NCBI GenBank assembly: GCA_013112555.1
Contig: JABFGK010000001.1
Location: 186,001 to 250,000, forward strand
Length of the DNA: 64,000 bases
Direction of reading: 5' to 3'
DNA from: Planctomycetota bacterium
GTDB taxonomy: Bacteria > Planctomycetota > Phycisphaerae > Phycisphaerales > UBA5793
The notes under the pieces are model-generated. The model was not told the DNA's origin. It ran no database searches and was given only the letters and a program-made list of their open reading frames with translations. Below are positions 26,297-35,054 of this stretch, one piece after another; the stretch's first letter is position 1, and every line of letters begins with the position of its first letter. The translations under genes and the position numbers were made by a program.

Positions 26297-26932
26297 TCAG
26301 CCATCGTTCGACGACGACCCGCTCAAGCCGGCAGCCAATCCGCTGATCTCCGTCAGCATCTCCTGCCAGGCCTCGATGACCGGCTCCATTTCATACCCGA
26401 TCGTGTCCGACACAGCCACCCAATCGCCGGCCTCTGCAGCATGCCGAATCGTCCGGAGCGTCCCGGTCAGTGCTGAAATCGCCGTCTCACCGGTTTCTGA
26501 TGCCTGGCGGTATGCCGCTTCATCAGTGCCCAGTGCATGCAGGATGTTGGCTACCCCATCCTGCACATGATCCCACAACTCGATGCACTCCGTCATACTC
26601 GTCAGCGCATCCTGTTGTCGACCGGACTGAAAATGCCCCGTGGCCTCCTGCTGGACCGCCGTGATCCGATCGAGCGTATCAATGCATGCCTCGATGACTT
26701 CCATGATCTGGGTGGCTGCATCCGTCGATCGACACTCGAGCACCTCACCGCCGGCTTGGCCTGTCATTACCTCCTCGATCTGATCCGGGCCGAGCACCTG
26801 GCCGTCCAGGATCACTTCCGAGATGAGACGTCCTGACTGACCCGCCTCGGCAGCGGCTGCACGCACGGCATCCACGACCGTGCTGCATGACTGATCCAAC
26901 TCAACGTCGTCGAGAATGATTCGAACAGGCAT
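26297..26932 (-). CDS. Protein of unknown function, helical
   Basis: 211 residues from the ATG at 26932 (MPVRIILDDVELDQSCSTVV); the upstream ATG at 26959 adds nine residues without a better ribosome site. The first 75 residues alternate beta and helix, and the rest looks like long amphipathic helices (DAATQIMEVIEACIDTLDRI, SMTECIELWDHVQDGVANIL). No motif is recognised. It belongs to the minus-strand run 30558-24808, with 41 bases to the next gene. Confidence 0.65.
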   Translation of the reverse strand: MPVRIILDDVELDQSCSTVVDAVRAAAAEAGQSGRLISEVILDGQVLGPDQIEEVMTGQAGGEVLECRSTDAATQIMEVIEACIDTLDRITAVQQEATGHFQSGRQQDALTSMTECIELWDHVQDGVANILHALGTDEAAYRQASETGETAISALTGTLRTIRHAAEAGDWVAVSDTIGYEMEPVIEAWQEMLTEISGLAAGLSGSSSNDG

Positions 26933-27044
26933 GATGACTCCCATCGCCTCTCGTTGCATGGCGCTTGCATCCGCACTTCGGATTGTATCGACTCATGCAA
27001 GGAAGACCGAGACGCTGCTCGGTACGAGTATTCGTCGGAATCGT

Positions 27045-27842
27045 TTAGTTGCCGGTGCGAAGTCGAACAATCAATAACTGATCCTGCACCGTGACATCGA
27101 GCAGGCGAACCGCCCGATCGTCTACTAATCGTATCATCGGCGTAAACGGGGCACCGCTGACAGCCGATTCTACGTCCTGGATATCCGCAAGAAGATCGCC
27201 GATCATCGAGAATGCCTGCGATGCCGGCAGTGACAGACGCCCGATCATGAAGTCCTCGATCGCCACCGTCATCTTGTCGCCGTCCGACACCATCTCTGGT
27301 CGAATGCAGACGCTGATGATGTGCCCGCCGTCGGGTTCCGGCTCAGCCGGCACCGAGGTGCCGTCGCCGACCTCCGTGATGCTGGGATTGTGATCCGATG
27401 ATCCGAAGTAGATCTGGACCCCGAGACGGATCAGGTCCGGCTCGAATCGAACTTGCACGAGCCCGATGGTGCCATCCCCGACCGGGCTGTCGGGAAACTG
27501 ATTCGCGCTCCACTTCGGCAGCCGAGTTGACAGCCAGGCATTGGCTTCCTGCTCAGTCAGGCGCAGGGTCCACTCCTGATCCGACTCGCTTGATCCCCGA
27601 TGTTCGTGCAATGCCGTGACCACACTGTTCTCAACATCAGAGGCTACGGAGGCTTGAACCCGGACGTCCTGGGTCGGCAGTGCCCACCATTCCGGTCTGG
27701 CGGCGGCCTTCGACCACATCCACCAGCCGAGCCCGATCAAGGCCACGATCACGACCGCGCAGCAGATCAGCAGCGGCTTCCGCCGTACCTTGCCGTGTCT
27801 GACACGGGTCATCCTGAATGGTTCAGCCGATCGCGTGTGCAT
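27045..27842 (-). CDS. Single-pass membrane protein of unknown function in the ketosynthase operon
   Basis: 265 residues. The ATG at 27842 overlaps the stop of the upstream ketosynthase gene (TAATG), indicating coupled translation; MTRVRHGKVRRK ten residues later is an alternative start. A basic stretch precedes one helix (LLICCAVVIVALIGLGWWMW, about 24-43) and about 215 extracytoplasmic residues (for example LTEQEANAWLSTRLPKW, about 103). The latter pattern resembles extracytoplasmic proteins of lipid or polyene-type gene clusters in being anchored and beta-rich, but I cannot name a family. Confidence 0.7.
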   Translation of the reverse strand: MHTRSAEPFRMTRVRHGKVRRKPLLICCAVVIVALIGLGWWMWSKAAARPEWWALPTQDVRVQASVASDVENSVVTALHEHRGSSESDQEWTLRLTEQEANAWLSTRLPKWSANQFPDSPVGDGTIGLVQVRFEPDLIRLGVQIYFGSSDHNPSITEVGDGTSVPAEPEPDGGHIISVCIRPEMVSDGDKMTVAIEDFMIGRLSLPASQAFSMIGDLLADIQDVESAVSGAPFTPMIRLVDDRAVRLLDVTVQDQLLIVRLRTGN

Positions 27843-29175
27843 TAATCCCTGCCGTTGCTGTACCGTCGCACGATCAGCGTGTCATTCTGCCCGCCGAACC
27901 CGAAACTGTTGGACAATGCGGCCTCCACGGCGACCTGCCGTGCCTCATTGGGCACGTAATCCAGATCACACTCCGGATCCGGCGTACTCAGATTGATCGT
28001 CGGGGGAATCGATCCGGTGCGAATCGTCTGAATGCTGGCGATCAACTCGACGACGCCGGCCGCTGCAATCAGGTGTCCCATCATCGACTTGATCGAACTG
28101 ACCGGGATCTCGGGGGCCAACTCGCCGAAGACGGCCTTGACTGCCATTGTCTCGGTCGAGTCGTTTTCCTGGGTACTGGTCCCATGTGCCGAAATGTAAT
28201 GCACCACGGGCCGACCGTCCTCCCCGCGCCCATGCGGCTCCAGCCCGGCATCACGAGAGCCTGCTCCATCGAAGCCCGCGGCCCGATGCCCTCCGGCTGC
28301 ATGTCGGTGATACGAAACGCATCGGCCGACGACCCGAAGCCGATGAGTTCGGCCAGTATCTCAGCCCCGCGTGCCTGGGCGTGCTCCAGTGTTTCCAGAA
28401 TCACCATCCCGGCCCCTTCGCCGAGCACGAACCCATCGCGGCTGATGTCATATGGCCTCGATGCGGTCTGCGGCGAATCGTTGCGCGTGCTCAGGGCCGT
28501 CAACCGGTTGAAACCGGTGACCCCCAGTGCATGTATCATCGAGTGGGTTCCGCCGGCAATCATCACGTCGGCGTCGCCACGACGAATCAACTCCATTGCC
28601 TCCCCGATCGCCTGCGTGCTGGCGGCACAGGCCGTCAGGCAGTTGCAACTCGGTCCTGTGACCCCGAACTCAGTTGCCAGGTGCATCACGGCCATGTTCG
28701 GGTCCTGGGCCACTTCCTTCCACTTGTCGATGTGCTCACCGGCTGCCTGCATCCAGGCCCGTGGGTCAATGTGATCCCCACCGGCATCCCAGCCGGCCAG
28801 GTTCGTGACGGTGGCCGAATCGAAATCAGGCGGGCCTTCGCCGGCACCGAGATAGATTCCGGTTCGCTGCCGGTTCAGTGTCTCACATCGGTCAAGCCCC
28901 GATTGACGCCAGGCCTGGGTCGCAGCCGCCAGCGCGTACTGCGAGTTCAATGATGCATTCTCATGGCGACTGATATCGCTCACATGATCCTCGAACCGAA
29001 ACCCCTTGATCTCGGCCGAGAACGTCGTGGGATATGTCGATGCATCAAAACGCTCAGTGTGGCTGATCCCGGAATCACCGGCAATCAAGCGCGCCCATAC
29101 CGTCTCGATATCATGACCGAGCGGCGTGATCCACCCCATCCCCGTTATCACCACTCGTTGCTTGCTGTCACTCAT
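27842..29175 (-). pseudogene. Beta-ketoacyl-ACP synthase II-like (FabF/KS-alpha), frameshifted
   Basis: The ATG at 29175 follows the TGA of the paired gene directly. The first frame (MSDSKQRVVITGMGWITPLG) has the active Cys in LTACAASTQAIGEAM (about 185) and GGTHSMIHALGVTGF. Near 28245-28250 the frame shifts: after ASMEQALV one base is missing, and the correct continuation ([20 protein letters not shown]) lies in the frame that runs to 27842. That part holds the two catalytic His residues, in [15 protein letters not shown] and [11 protein letters not shown]. With the shift repaired the enzyme is complete, about 444 residues. A recent mutation or a sequencing error are both possible. It would condense acyl-ACP with malonyl-ACP. 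Confidence 0.85.
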
Positions 29176-30558
29176 TCAACCGATCCCCTTACCACTGTCC
29201 TGGTAGCCGGCCCGACCGAGGATCATTGCATAGTTCTGCCCGGCAAAACCGCACCCGCATACCAGGATGCGATCGAGTTGAGCGTCACGGGCCCCACAAC
29301 TGTCGGCTTCGAGGCCCGGCATCGGGGCCGAGCCGTTGAGTCGAGCCGGCAGCATCTGTCGATCAAGACAACATGCCGCAGCGGCAATATCCATCGCTGA
29401 TGAAGCAGCAGCACACAGTCCGACGTTTGGCTTCGTTGTGATCAGCGGGATCCGCTCCAGCCGACTCGGTCCGAACACGGCACGCAGGGCCGCTGCCTCA
29501 GCCGTGTCGTATACAGCAACACCCATCCCCATCGGGACGATTGCGTCGATCCGGTCGGCTGTCACATCGGCATTGGCCAACGCCTGCCGGATCGCACCCT
29601 GCAGACCTTGACCGTCAGGATGCGGCTCGAGCCCGGACCGCTTCAGGTCGCAGGATTGGCCGGCCCCGAACCCGAGGATCTCTGCATAGATATGCGTGCC
29701 GCGCGCGACCGCAGTTTCCTGTGCTTCGAGAATGGCCAACGCAGCCCCTTCACCCGGGAGCGAGCCGATCGCATCTGTCCCGAATGGCCGAACCACTGCC
29801 TGGGCCTGCTCGTCGGTCAAACCGGCATCGGTTTCTGCCAGCATTTCCATGTGCCATTGTCGCAGCAGGGCGAGCATGTTCATTTTCGATTCGGCCCCGC
29901 CTGCAAAGCACAGGTCGGCATCGCCGCGCTCAATCACCCGCATCGACTCGCCGACCGACAGTGCCCCCGAGGCCTCAGAGCAGGTGATCGTGTTCGACGG
30001 CCCGCGACAATCATGGATGATCGTCACATGGCAGGCGAGCATGTTGGGCAGGTATTTCAGGAGCCACAACGGCGTCAGGTCGTTCATGCCGCTGTTGCCC
30101 CACTTGGCATACGAAAACGCCCGGGTCTCGTCGTCTGTTCTCGCAATGTTGAAGGCGGCCGTCAGTTCGTCGATATCGGCGACAATCAGGCCGGCCCCGA
30201 TCTGGCAGCCCATGCGGGCCGGGTCGTAGGTCAGCGGGGTGTCGTCTGAGCCGTTGGCAGTGCCTTTAGTCACCAGCCCGGCATCCTCGACGGCCTGTGC
30301 GGCAGCCACGACGGCCAGTTCAATATCACGACACATGACCTTGGTGGCCTTGCGGTATGACTTGGGCACCACCTGCCGGATGTTGAAGGCGTCTGATGCG
30401 ACCTCTGATCCGAAACTGACCGGAAATGCCGAGGCGTCGAACGCCTGGATCCGACCAATTGCCGAACGTCCCTCGACCAGGGCCTCCCAGAAGGATTCGC
30501 ACCCAATTCCGAGTCCCGTGGCCGTTCCCAATCCCGTTATGACTGCTCTTCTACCCAT
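29176..30558 (-). CDS. Ketosynthase-like protein lacking the catalytic triad (KS-beta / chain-length-factor-like)
   Basis: 460 residues from the ATG at 30558 (MGRRAVITGLGTATGLGIGC); an upstream in-frame ATG adds only non-family sequence. The thiolase fold is clear, but every catalytic position is changed relative to its neighbour. The Cys becomes Glu (TCSEASGALSVGESM against TACAASTQAIGEAM). The first His becomes Met (IVPMGMGVAVYDTAE against [15 protein letters not shown]). The second becomes Leu (KPNVGLCAAASS against [12 protein letters not shown]). This is the pattern of a non-condensing partner such as KS-beta of type II polyketide or aryl polyene synthases. It likely forms a heterodimer with the FabF-like product of the next gene. 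First gene of the operon. Confidence 0.85.
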   Translation of the reverse strand: MGRRAVITGLGTATGLGIGCESFWEALVEGRSAIGRIQAFDASAFPVSFGSEVASDAFNIRQVVPKSYRKATKVMCRDIELAVVAAAQAVEDAGLVTKGTANGSDDTPLTYDPARMGCQIGAGLIVADIDELTAAFNIARTDDETRAFSYAKWGNSGMNDLTPLWLLKYLPNMLACHVTIIHDCRGPSNTITCSEASGALSVGESMRVIERGDADLCFAGGAESKMNMLALLRQWHMEMLAETDAGLTDEQAQAVVRPFGTDAIGSLPGEGAALAILEAQETAVARGTHIYAEILGFGAGQSCDLKRSGLEPHPDGQGLQGAIRQALANADVTADRIDAIVPMGMGVAVYDTAEAAALRAVFGPSRLERIPLITTKPNVGLCAAASSAMDIAAAACCLDRQMLPARLNGSAPMPGLEADSCGARDAQLDRILVCGCGFAGQNYAMILGRAGYQDSGKGIG

Positions 30559-30615
30559 ATTGGCCCAATCGTAGCGCGCATCATTGAAGTGGCACGGGCG
30601 TCTCTCCCGTGATCG

Positions 30616-30668
30616 GGAAAAGGGGTCGGGAGTCGATTCCGGCAGAATCGACTCCCGACCCCTTTTCC
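30616..30668. repeat. Perfect 24-bp hairpin between divergent ketosynthase and hslV genes
   Basis: Left arm 30616-30639 begins GGAAAAGGGGTCGGGAGTCG; the right arm 30645-30668 is its exact reverse complement, around a five-base loop CGGCA. It lies in the promoter space of both genes. The GGTCGGGAGTC core is, to my knowledge, a recurrent dispersed palindrome in many bacterial genomes. It is not related in sequence to the REP family at 19-21 kb. Confidence 0.9.
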
Positions 30669-30686
30669 AAACTATACTCCCACCCA

Positions 30687-31262
30687 ATGAGCAACGTTCA
30701 CCCAAACAATCCACTCCGGTTTGACGCGACCACCGTCGTCTCGGTTCGCACAAGTCAGTCCGTGGCCATGGCCGGCGACGGGCAGGTCACACTCGGCAAC
30801 ACGATCGCCAAAGGCGATGCCGTGAAAGTCAGGAAACTGGAAGGCGTCGGGGCCGACGGTGGGGGGGTACTCATCGGGTTTGCCGGCTCGGCAGCCGATG
30901 CCTTTGCGCTGCTCGATCGCTTCGAGGCCAAACTCAAGGAGTCGCCTCACAACCTCCTGCGCGCTGCCATTGAACTGGCTAAACAATGGCGAACGGACCG
31001 CATCCTCCGCCGACTCGAGAGCCTGCTGGCCGTAGCCGACCTGAAAACGAGCCTCCTCATTTCCGGCCAGGGCGATGTCATCGAGCCGACCAACGGCGTG
31101 CTGGCGATCGGATCAGGCGGCCCCTATGCCCAGGCGGCTGCGACTGCATTGTTGAAGGTGACGGACCTGCCCCCGGCCGACGTTGCCCGCCATGCGCTCG
31201 AAGCAGCCGGCGAGATCTGTATCTATACCAATACAAACATCACCGTCCTCACACTCCCATAG
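30687..31262 (+). CDS. hslV: ATP-dependent protease proteolytic subunit HslV
   Basis: 191 residues from the ATG at 30687 ([20 protein letters not shown]). The catalytic Thr follows a short propeptide: the second Thr of ATTVVSVR would be the N-terminal nucleophile. [40 protein letters not shown] and [10 protein letters not shown] are standard HslV segments. The upstream extension comes from translating the hairpin at 30616-30668 and is not part of the protein. HslV works with the unfoldase HslU, normally the next gene. Here a 0.8-kb non-coding island follows, so hslU must lie elsewhere or be absent. Confidence 0.95.
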   Translation: MSNVHPNNPLRFDATTVVSVRTSQSVAMAGDGQVTLGNTIAKGDAVKVRKLEGVGADGGGVLIGFAGSAADAFALLDRFEAKLKESPHNLLRAAIELAKQWRTDRILRRLESLLAVADLKTSLLISGQGDVIEPTNGVLAIGSGGPYAQAAATALLKVTDLPPADVARHALEAAGEICIYTNTNITVLTLP

Positions 31263-32073
31263 TCATATCAAACGCTTGGCTTTCAGCAAGCCGGACAAGC
31301 CGCGCCCCGCGGATTGTCCGGGTCTCCCCCCCGGATCGCCAATCTCCCGATTGGCACTCCTGTCCCTCCCTCCCCCTCCGTCATTCCCGCGCACGCGGGA
31401 ATCCATCTTCTCTTCCTCCTCCCACCGCCTCCACAGGTAGTAGGCCGGATCAACGCTGCTTTGAGCGGAAGATCCGGCAGGGAAACCGTATGGATCACAT
31501 ACATCTTCCTGGATCCCGGCCTGCGCCGGGATGACGGAGTAGGGGTGATTAGCCCCCCGGTGAATACGCCGGGGCTCACAAAGCCGCCACCGGTGGTGGC
31601 GGTGATTTGAGCGGTTGCCGTGGTGCGCCCAGTCCGCTTTCCCCAGCCACGACGTGGCACAGGAAAGTAGTCGCGGGTGGAGTGAGGAGATGCGCCAAAG
31701 CATCGACGAGCGCAACCCGCGGTAGATGGTACAGAAGACGAAACAGCCCCGACAGGGGCGCAGGAAAGTGAGAGTCAAATAAGAGGTCACATCCTTCGCC
31801 CCCTCTCGGGGGCTTGGATCGTCGTGCTAACTCATTCCCTGGGGCAGCGTTCGCCGCGCTGGGAGGGGGAGGCGCTTGGCTCACTTGCCCCAGGCTACTT
31901 CCCAGACGCCACTTCGTGGCTGAGGAAAGAGCCAGAGACATCAGGTTCGCTGTCAGTGTGTCTTCGTTGTCCCACGCAGAGCGCAAATCGCTTGCATTAT
32001 GCATAATCCTCGTATTCACCGGGGGCCGGTGGCGGTTTTGTGAGCCTTGGCCCACCCCGTCGCCGGGAGCGCC
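31263..32073. repeat. Palindrome-rich non-coding island between hslV and murA
   Basis: No gene is credible in these 811 bases. Several hairpins are present. They include 31291-31321 (CCGGACAA ... TTGTCCGG), 31337-31355 (GCCAAT ... ATTGGC), the inverted REP-like pair at 31379-31537 and GCCGCCACCGGTGGTGGCGG near 31582. Further on are short stems such as GCCACTTCGTGGC near 31909. A module reading CCGGTGAATACG with CTCACAAAGCCGCCACCGG near 31555-31590 recurs in altered order and opposite strand near 32010-32045. The whole looks like an accumulation of several dispersed repeat families. It could also include structured RNA. Confidence 0.6.
31379..31537. repeat. Inverted pair of CGTCATTCCCGC-type palindromes
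   Basis: 31379-31408 starts CGTCATTCCCGCGCACGCGG and 31510-31537, read on the minus strand, starts CCGTCATCCCGGCGCAGGCC. Each is a hairpin (CCCGCG/CGCGGG; CCCGGC/GCCGGG), and the two face each other across about 100 bases. This GTCAT-plus-palindrome form is the REP type most widely spread in bacteria. It differs in sequence from the family flanking the RAYT gene here. Confidence 0.8.
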
Positions 32074-33459
32074 TCAAGACCCGCCGGCGACTTCCTCCTC
32101 ATCAACCCGCTTGATCTCAGCCCCCACGGCCGACAGTTTCCGCTCCATCGTCTCATACCCACGATCAAGGTGATACACGCGGTGTACCGTGGTGCTTCCC
32201 TCCGCTGCCAGGCCGGCCAGCACCAAGCCTGCCGACGCCCGCAATTCGCTGGCCATCACCCGGGCCCCGCGCAGTTGATCGACCCCACTCACCACGACGG
32301 TCTGCCCCTGCCGATACAACTTGGCCCCCATGCGACCCAACTCGGCCACATGCAGGAACCGCTCCGGGAAAATGCGCTCGGTCACAATGCTGTTGCCGTC
32401 TGCCAGACACAGCAGGGCCATCAACTGGGCCTGCAAATCCGTCGGGTATCCCGGGTGCGGCTGGGTGGTCACCTGCACCGGCGACAACCGGCGCTGCGAC
32501 TCCACGGTCACACGGCTGCGTCGATAGGGCGATGATTCACTGTCCAACGCAGTGACGGCCATCAGATTCGTCACGCCATCGGAGCTGCTTGCGGGCTGAC
32601 CCTCAATAGCCGGCCGCACCGAGACGCCGATCCGCTCCAGACGATCGACCGCGGCCAGCAAACAGTCATACGGGCAGTTGCCAAGCGTCAGTTCACCGTT
32701 CGTGATCGCCGCAGCCACCATATATGTCCCGGCTTCGATCCGGTCCGGCATGATCCGATGCTCAGCCCCACCAAGTGATTCCACGCCGTCAATCACGATC
32801 CTGGGTGTGCCGGCCCCACGGATTCGTGCCCCCATCGTCGTCAACAGCGAGGCCAGGTCCACAATCTCCGGCTCGCAGGCAGCCGATTCGATGACCGTCG
32901 TCCCCTTGGCCAGCACCGCTGCTGACATGACATTGGCCGTCCCGAGCACGGTGGAACCGAACGGCCCGCCGAGAAAGACCGTGGCACCGCGCAACCCGCC
33001 CCTCGGCGCCTTGACGACGATATCGCCTTCATCAAGTGATACCTCAGCCCCGAGCGCTGCCATGCCGCGCAGATGGATATCGACCGGGCGATCCCCGATC
33101 GCACACCCGCCGGGCATGGAGACACGTGCTTCGCCTCGGCTGGCGGTCAATGGTCCGAGAACACAGATGCCGGCCCGCATCGTGCTCACGATGTCATACG
33201 GCGCGAGGTTCGGCCCGTCCGGGTCTGATTCCAAAACGATCTCATTCGGGTCCGTCTCTGCCGTCGTGGTCTCGCAGCCCAACTCATGAAGCAGACGCCT
33301 CATATTGGCAATATCGCGCAAGCAAGGGACATCGCGCAGGATGATCGGCTCGGCCGTCATGAGCGCCGCAGCCATGATCGGCAGCGAGGCATTCTTGGAC
33401 CCACTGATCGTGACCTCCCCTTTGAGTCGCCGCCCGCCGTCGATAACAAATGCGTCCAT
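32074..33459 (-). CDS. murA: UDP-N-acetylglucosamine 1-carboxyvinyltransferase
   Basis: 461 residues. It starts DAFVIDGGRRLKGEVTISGS with KNASLPIMAAALM (catalytic Lys region). The active-site loop is ARVSMPGGCAIGDRPVDIHL with the cysteine that makes the enzyme fosfomycin-sensitive. GAGTPRIVIDGVESLGG and HPGYPTDLQAQLMALLCLAD follow, the latter with the catalytic Asp region. It transfers enolpyruvate to UDP-GlcNAc, the first committed step of peptidoglycan synthesis. The protein is about 40 residues longer than E. coli MurA, mainly in an insert near residue 280 (PASSSDGVTNLMAV). The presence of murA fits a wall-containing planctomycete. Confidence 0.96.
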   Translation of the reverse strand: MDAFVIDGGRRLKGEVTISGSKNASLPIMAAALMTAEPIILRDVPCLRDIANMRRLLHELGCETTTAETDPNEIVLESDPDGPNLAPYDIVSTMRAGICVLGPLTASRGEARVSMPGGCAIGDRPVDIHLRGMAALGAEVSLDEGDIVVKAPRGGLRGATVFLGGPFGSTVLGTANVMSAAVLAKGTTVIESAACEPEIVDLASLLTTMGARIRGAGTPRIVIDGVESLGGAEHRIMPDRIEAGTYMVAAAITNGELTLGNCPYDCLLAAVDRLERIGVSVRPAIEGQPASSSDGVTNLMAVTALDSESSPYRRSRVTVESQRRLSPVQVTTQPHPGYPTDLQAQLMALLCLADGNSIVTERIFPERFLHVAELGRMGAKLYRQGQTVVVSGVDQLRGARVMASELRASAGLVLAGLAAEGSTTVHRVYHLDRGYETMERKLSAVGAEIKRVDEEEVAGGS

Positions 33460-33775
33460 TATCCGCCTCCTGCTTCTGTGATATGTGGCGATGTCTGGTC
33501 ATTGAATCCCAGTGTTCATCGCATCGACACGACGGCGATCAGCCCTGCAACAAAGGGCCCGGGTCGGTACAGATGATACAGCCGGCACAGAGCGCAGACC
33601 TCGCCGCGGTGACGCATCCTACCTGTTGTGCCGGGCCCAGCCGTATCGTAGTTTCAAATGAGTGAGGAGACGCACCTGTATGTTCAGGGCGAGACTGCTC
33701 TTGGGAACTGGAAAACACGGGCATGTACAGTTCGCAGCCGCCCGGAACCGATGGAGCGAGGCAGGGGAGACATCA
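33460..33775. other. Intergenic region between murA and the fibro-slime gene
   Basis: It holds the divergent promoters of murA and the next gene. GGGGAGA at 33764-33770 is the ribosome site for the ATG at 33776. I see no gene and no clear promoter boxes. Confidence 0.4.
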
Positions 33776-34714
33776 ATGAACAGCACTCGGAACAACACCT
33801 TTGGATTCTTTGGCCGCTCGCAGCAGGATAGAGGACTTCACCTGCCGTCTGCCGGCAGACCAGCCGCACTCTTTGTGATGTGTGCCATGCTGGCGCCGTG
33901 CTCCGTGGCGTGGGCCCAGGATGCCCCGCCGGACCGCCTCGAACTGGCCGGTGTGGCACGTGACTTCATCGAGCAGACCAAAGAAGGCGGGCACACCGAC
34001 TTCGAGCAGAAGCCGGCCAGCGGGTTTGGGCACTACATGGGCAACGTGTCCGATACACTCGACGCCGATTCGAAACCCGTCTTTGAAGGCGGCGGGCATA
34101 AGGTCGCCTACCAGTGGAAGAACTCCGCCGGTCAGCCGATCCATCCCAAGTTCTATGACCCGTCGAAGGGTGACGTGGCCGGCAGGGTCTACGCATCCGT
34201 CGATCCCGGCGGTATCGAGTCGGCCATGTCCTTCCGCGAATGGTTCCGCGATACCCCGGGTACCAACCTGTCCGAACCGCTGAATCTCACGCTCGAACGG
34301 GTCGGCGGGACCGATGAACAGCCGGTCTACAGCTTCATGTCCGATGCGTTCTTCCCGCTGGACGGGAAACTCCTCGGCAACTCAGGCGGGGCACCGGACC
34401 ACAACTTCCACTTCACCTTCGAACTCCACACCGAGTTCACCTATCTCGCCGGCAGCGGCCAGGTCTTTTCGTTCTATGGCGATGACGACGTCTGGGTGTA
34501 TGTCAATGATGATCTTGTCATCGACATCGGCGGAGTCCACGCGAAGGTGCAGCAGGTCGTGGAACTCGATCGCCTCGGACTCGAAGACGGCAAGACCTAC
34601 CCGCTGGACTTCTTCTTTGCCGAACGGCACCGCACGCAGTCGAACTTCCGTATCGACACCACCCTGGTGCTGTCGAACAAGGATCTGCCGACCGTGAGCG
34701 CTGCATACGACTAA
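33776..34714 (+). CDS. Secreted fibro-slime (PA14-like) domain protein
   Basis: 312 residues from the ATG at 33776, chosen for its ribosome site. A signal peptide (PAALFVMCAMLAPCSVAWAQ, about 28-47) leads to the fibro-slime domain. Key segments are RDFIEQTKEGGHTDFEQKP (about 60), FFPLDGKLLGNSG (about 190) and FHFTFELHTEFTYLAGSGQV with FSFYGDDDVWVYVNDDLVID (about 210-260). FFAERHRTQSNFRIDT is near the end. The acidic GDDDVWVY loop is the hallmark (TIGR02148) and probably binds calcium. Such proteins occur at cell surfaces and in adhesins; the ligand is unknown. Confidence 0.85.
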   Translation: MNSTRNNTFGFFGRSQQDRGLHLPSAGRPAALFVMCAMLAPCSVAWAQDAPPDRLELAGVARDFIEQTKEGGHTDFEQKPASGFGHYMGNVSDTLDADSKPVFEGGGHKVAYQWKNSAGQPIHPKFYDPSKGDVAGRVYASVDPGGIESAMSFREWFRDTPGTNLSEPLNLTLERVGGTDEQPVYSFMSDAFFPLDGKLLGNSGGAPDHNFHFTFELHTEFTYLAGSGQVFSFYGDDDVWVYVNDDLVIDIGGVHAKVQQVVELDRLGLEDGKTYPLDFFFAERHRTQSNFRIDTTLVLSNKDLPTVSAAYD

Positions 34715-34824
34715 GGAGCATCGGCGAGACGACTTTGGTTTCCTTCGGTCAGTCTGACCGAACCCGGCCTGGGACGTGCCGGACACCGGCTCCCGGCATC
34801 CACCCAGGACCGGACCCCGAACGC

Positions 34825-34866
34825 CGACCGACCCGAATCATTCCCTCGGGTCGGTCGTTGCTTTTA
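34825..34866 (+). terminator. Rho-independent terminator after the fibro-slime gene
   Basis: CGACCGACCCGA and TCGGGTCGGTCG form a 12-bp stem followed by TTGCTTTT. Confidence 0.85.
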
Positions 34867-34963
34867 ACCTGTGACGCATCGGCAGCCGGGTTCCTTCCTC
34901 ACCAGGATACTCACATGTGCAAATACGCCATACTGCAGGGTATTCCATTCTAAGAAATCAGCC

Positions 34964-34991
34964 TTGCAGCCAAGCCACGATCAGGTAGGAT
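34964..34991 (+). promoter_or_regulatory. Possible sigma-70-type promoter for the SBBP-repeat gene
   Basis: TTGCAG (34964-34969) and TAGGAT (34986-34991) with a 16-base spacer, about 60 bases before the ATG at 35055. GAGAAGGAG precedes the start codon. The rest of 34867-35054 shows nothing else. Confidence 0.35.
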
Positions 34992-35054
34992 ACGGGTGCT
35001 ACAGAGCACGGCACATGCAAGATAGATGAGGGATCGCTTGGCGAGAAGGAGTTG

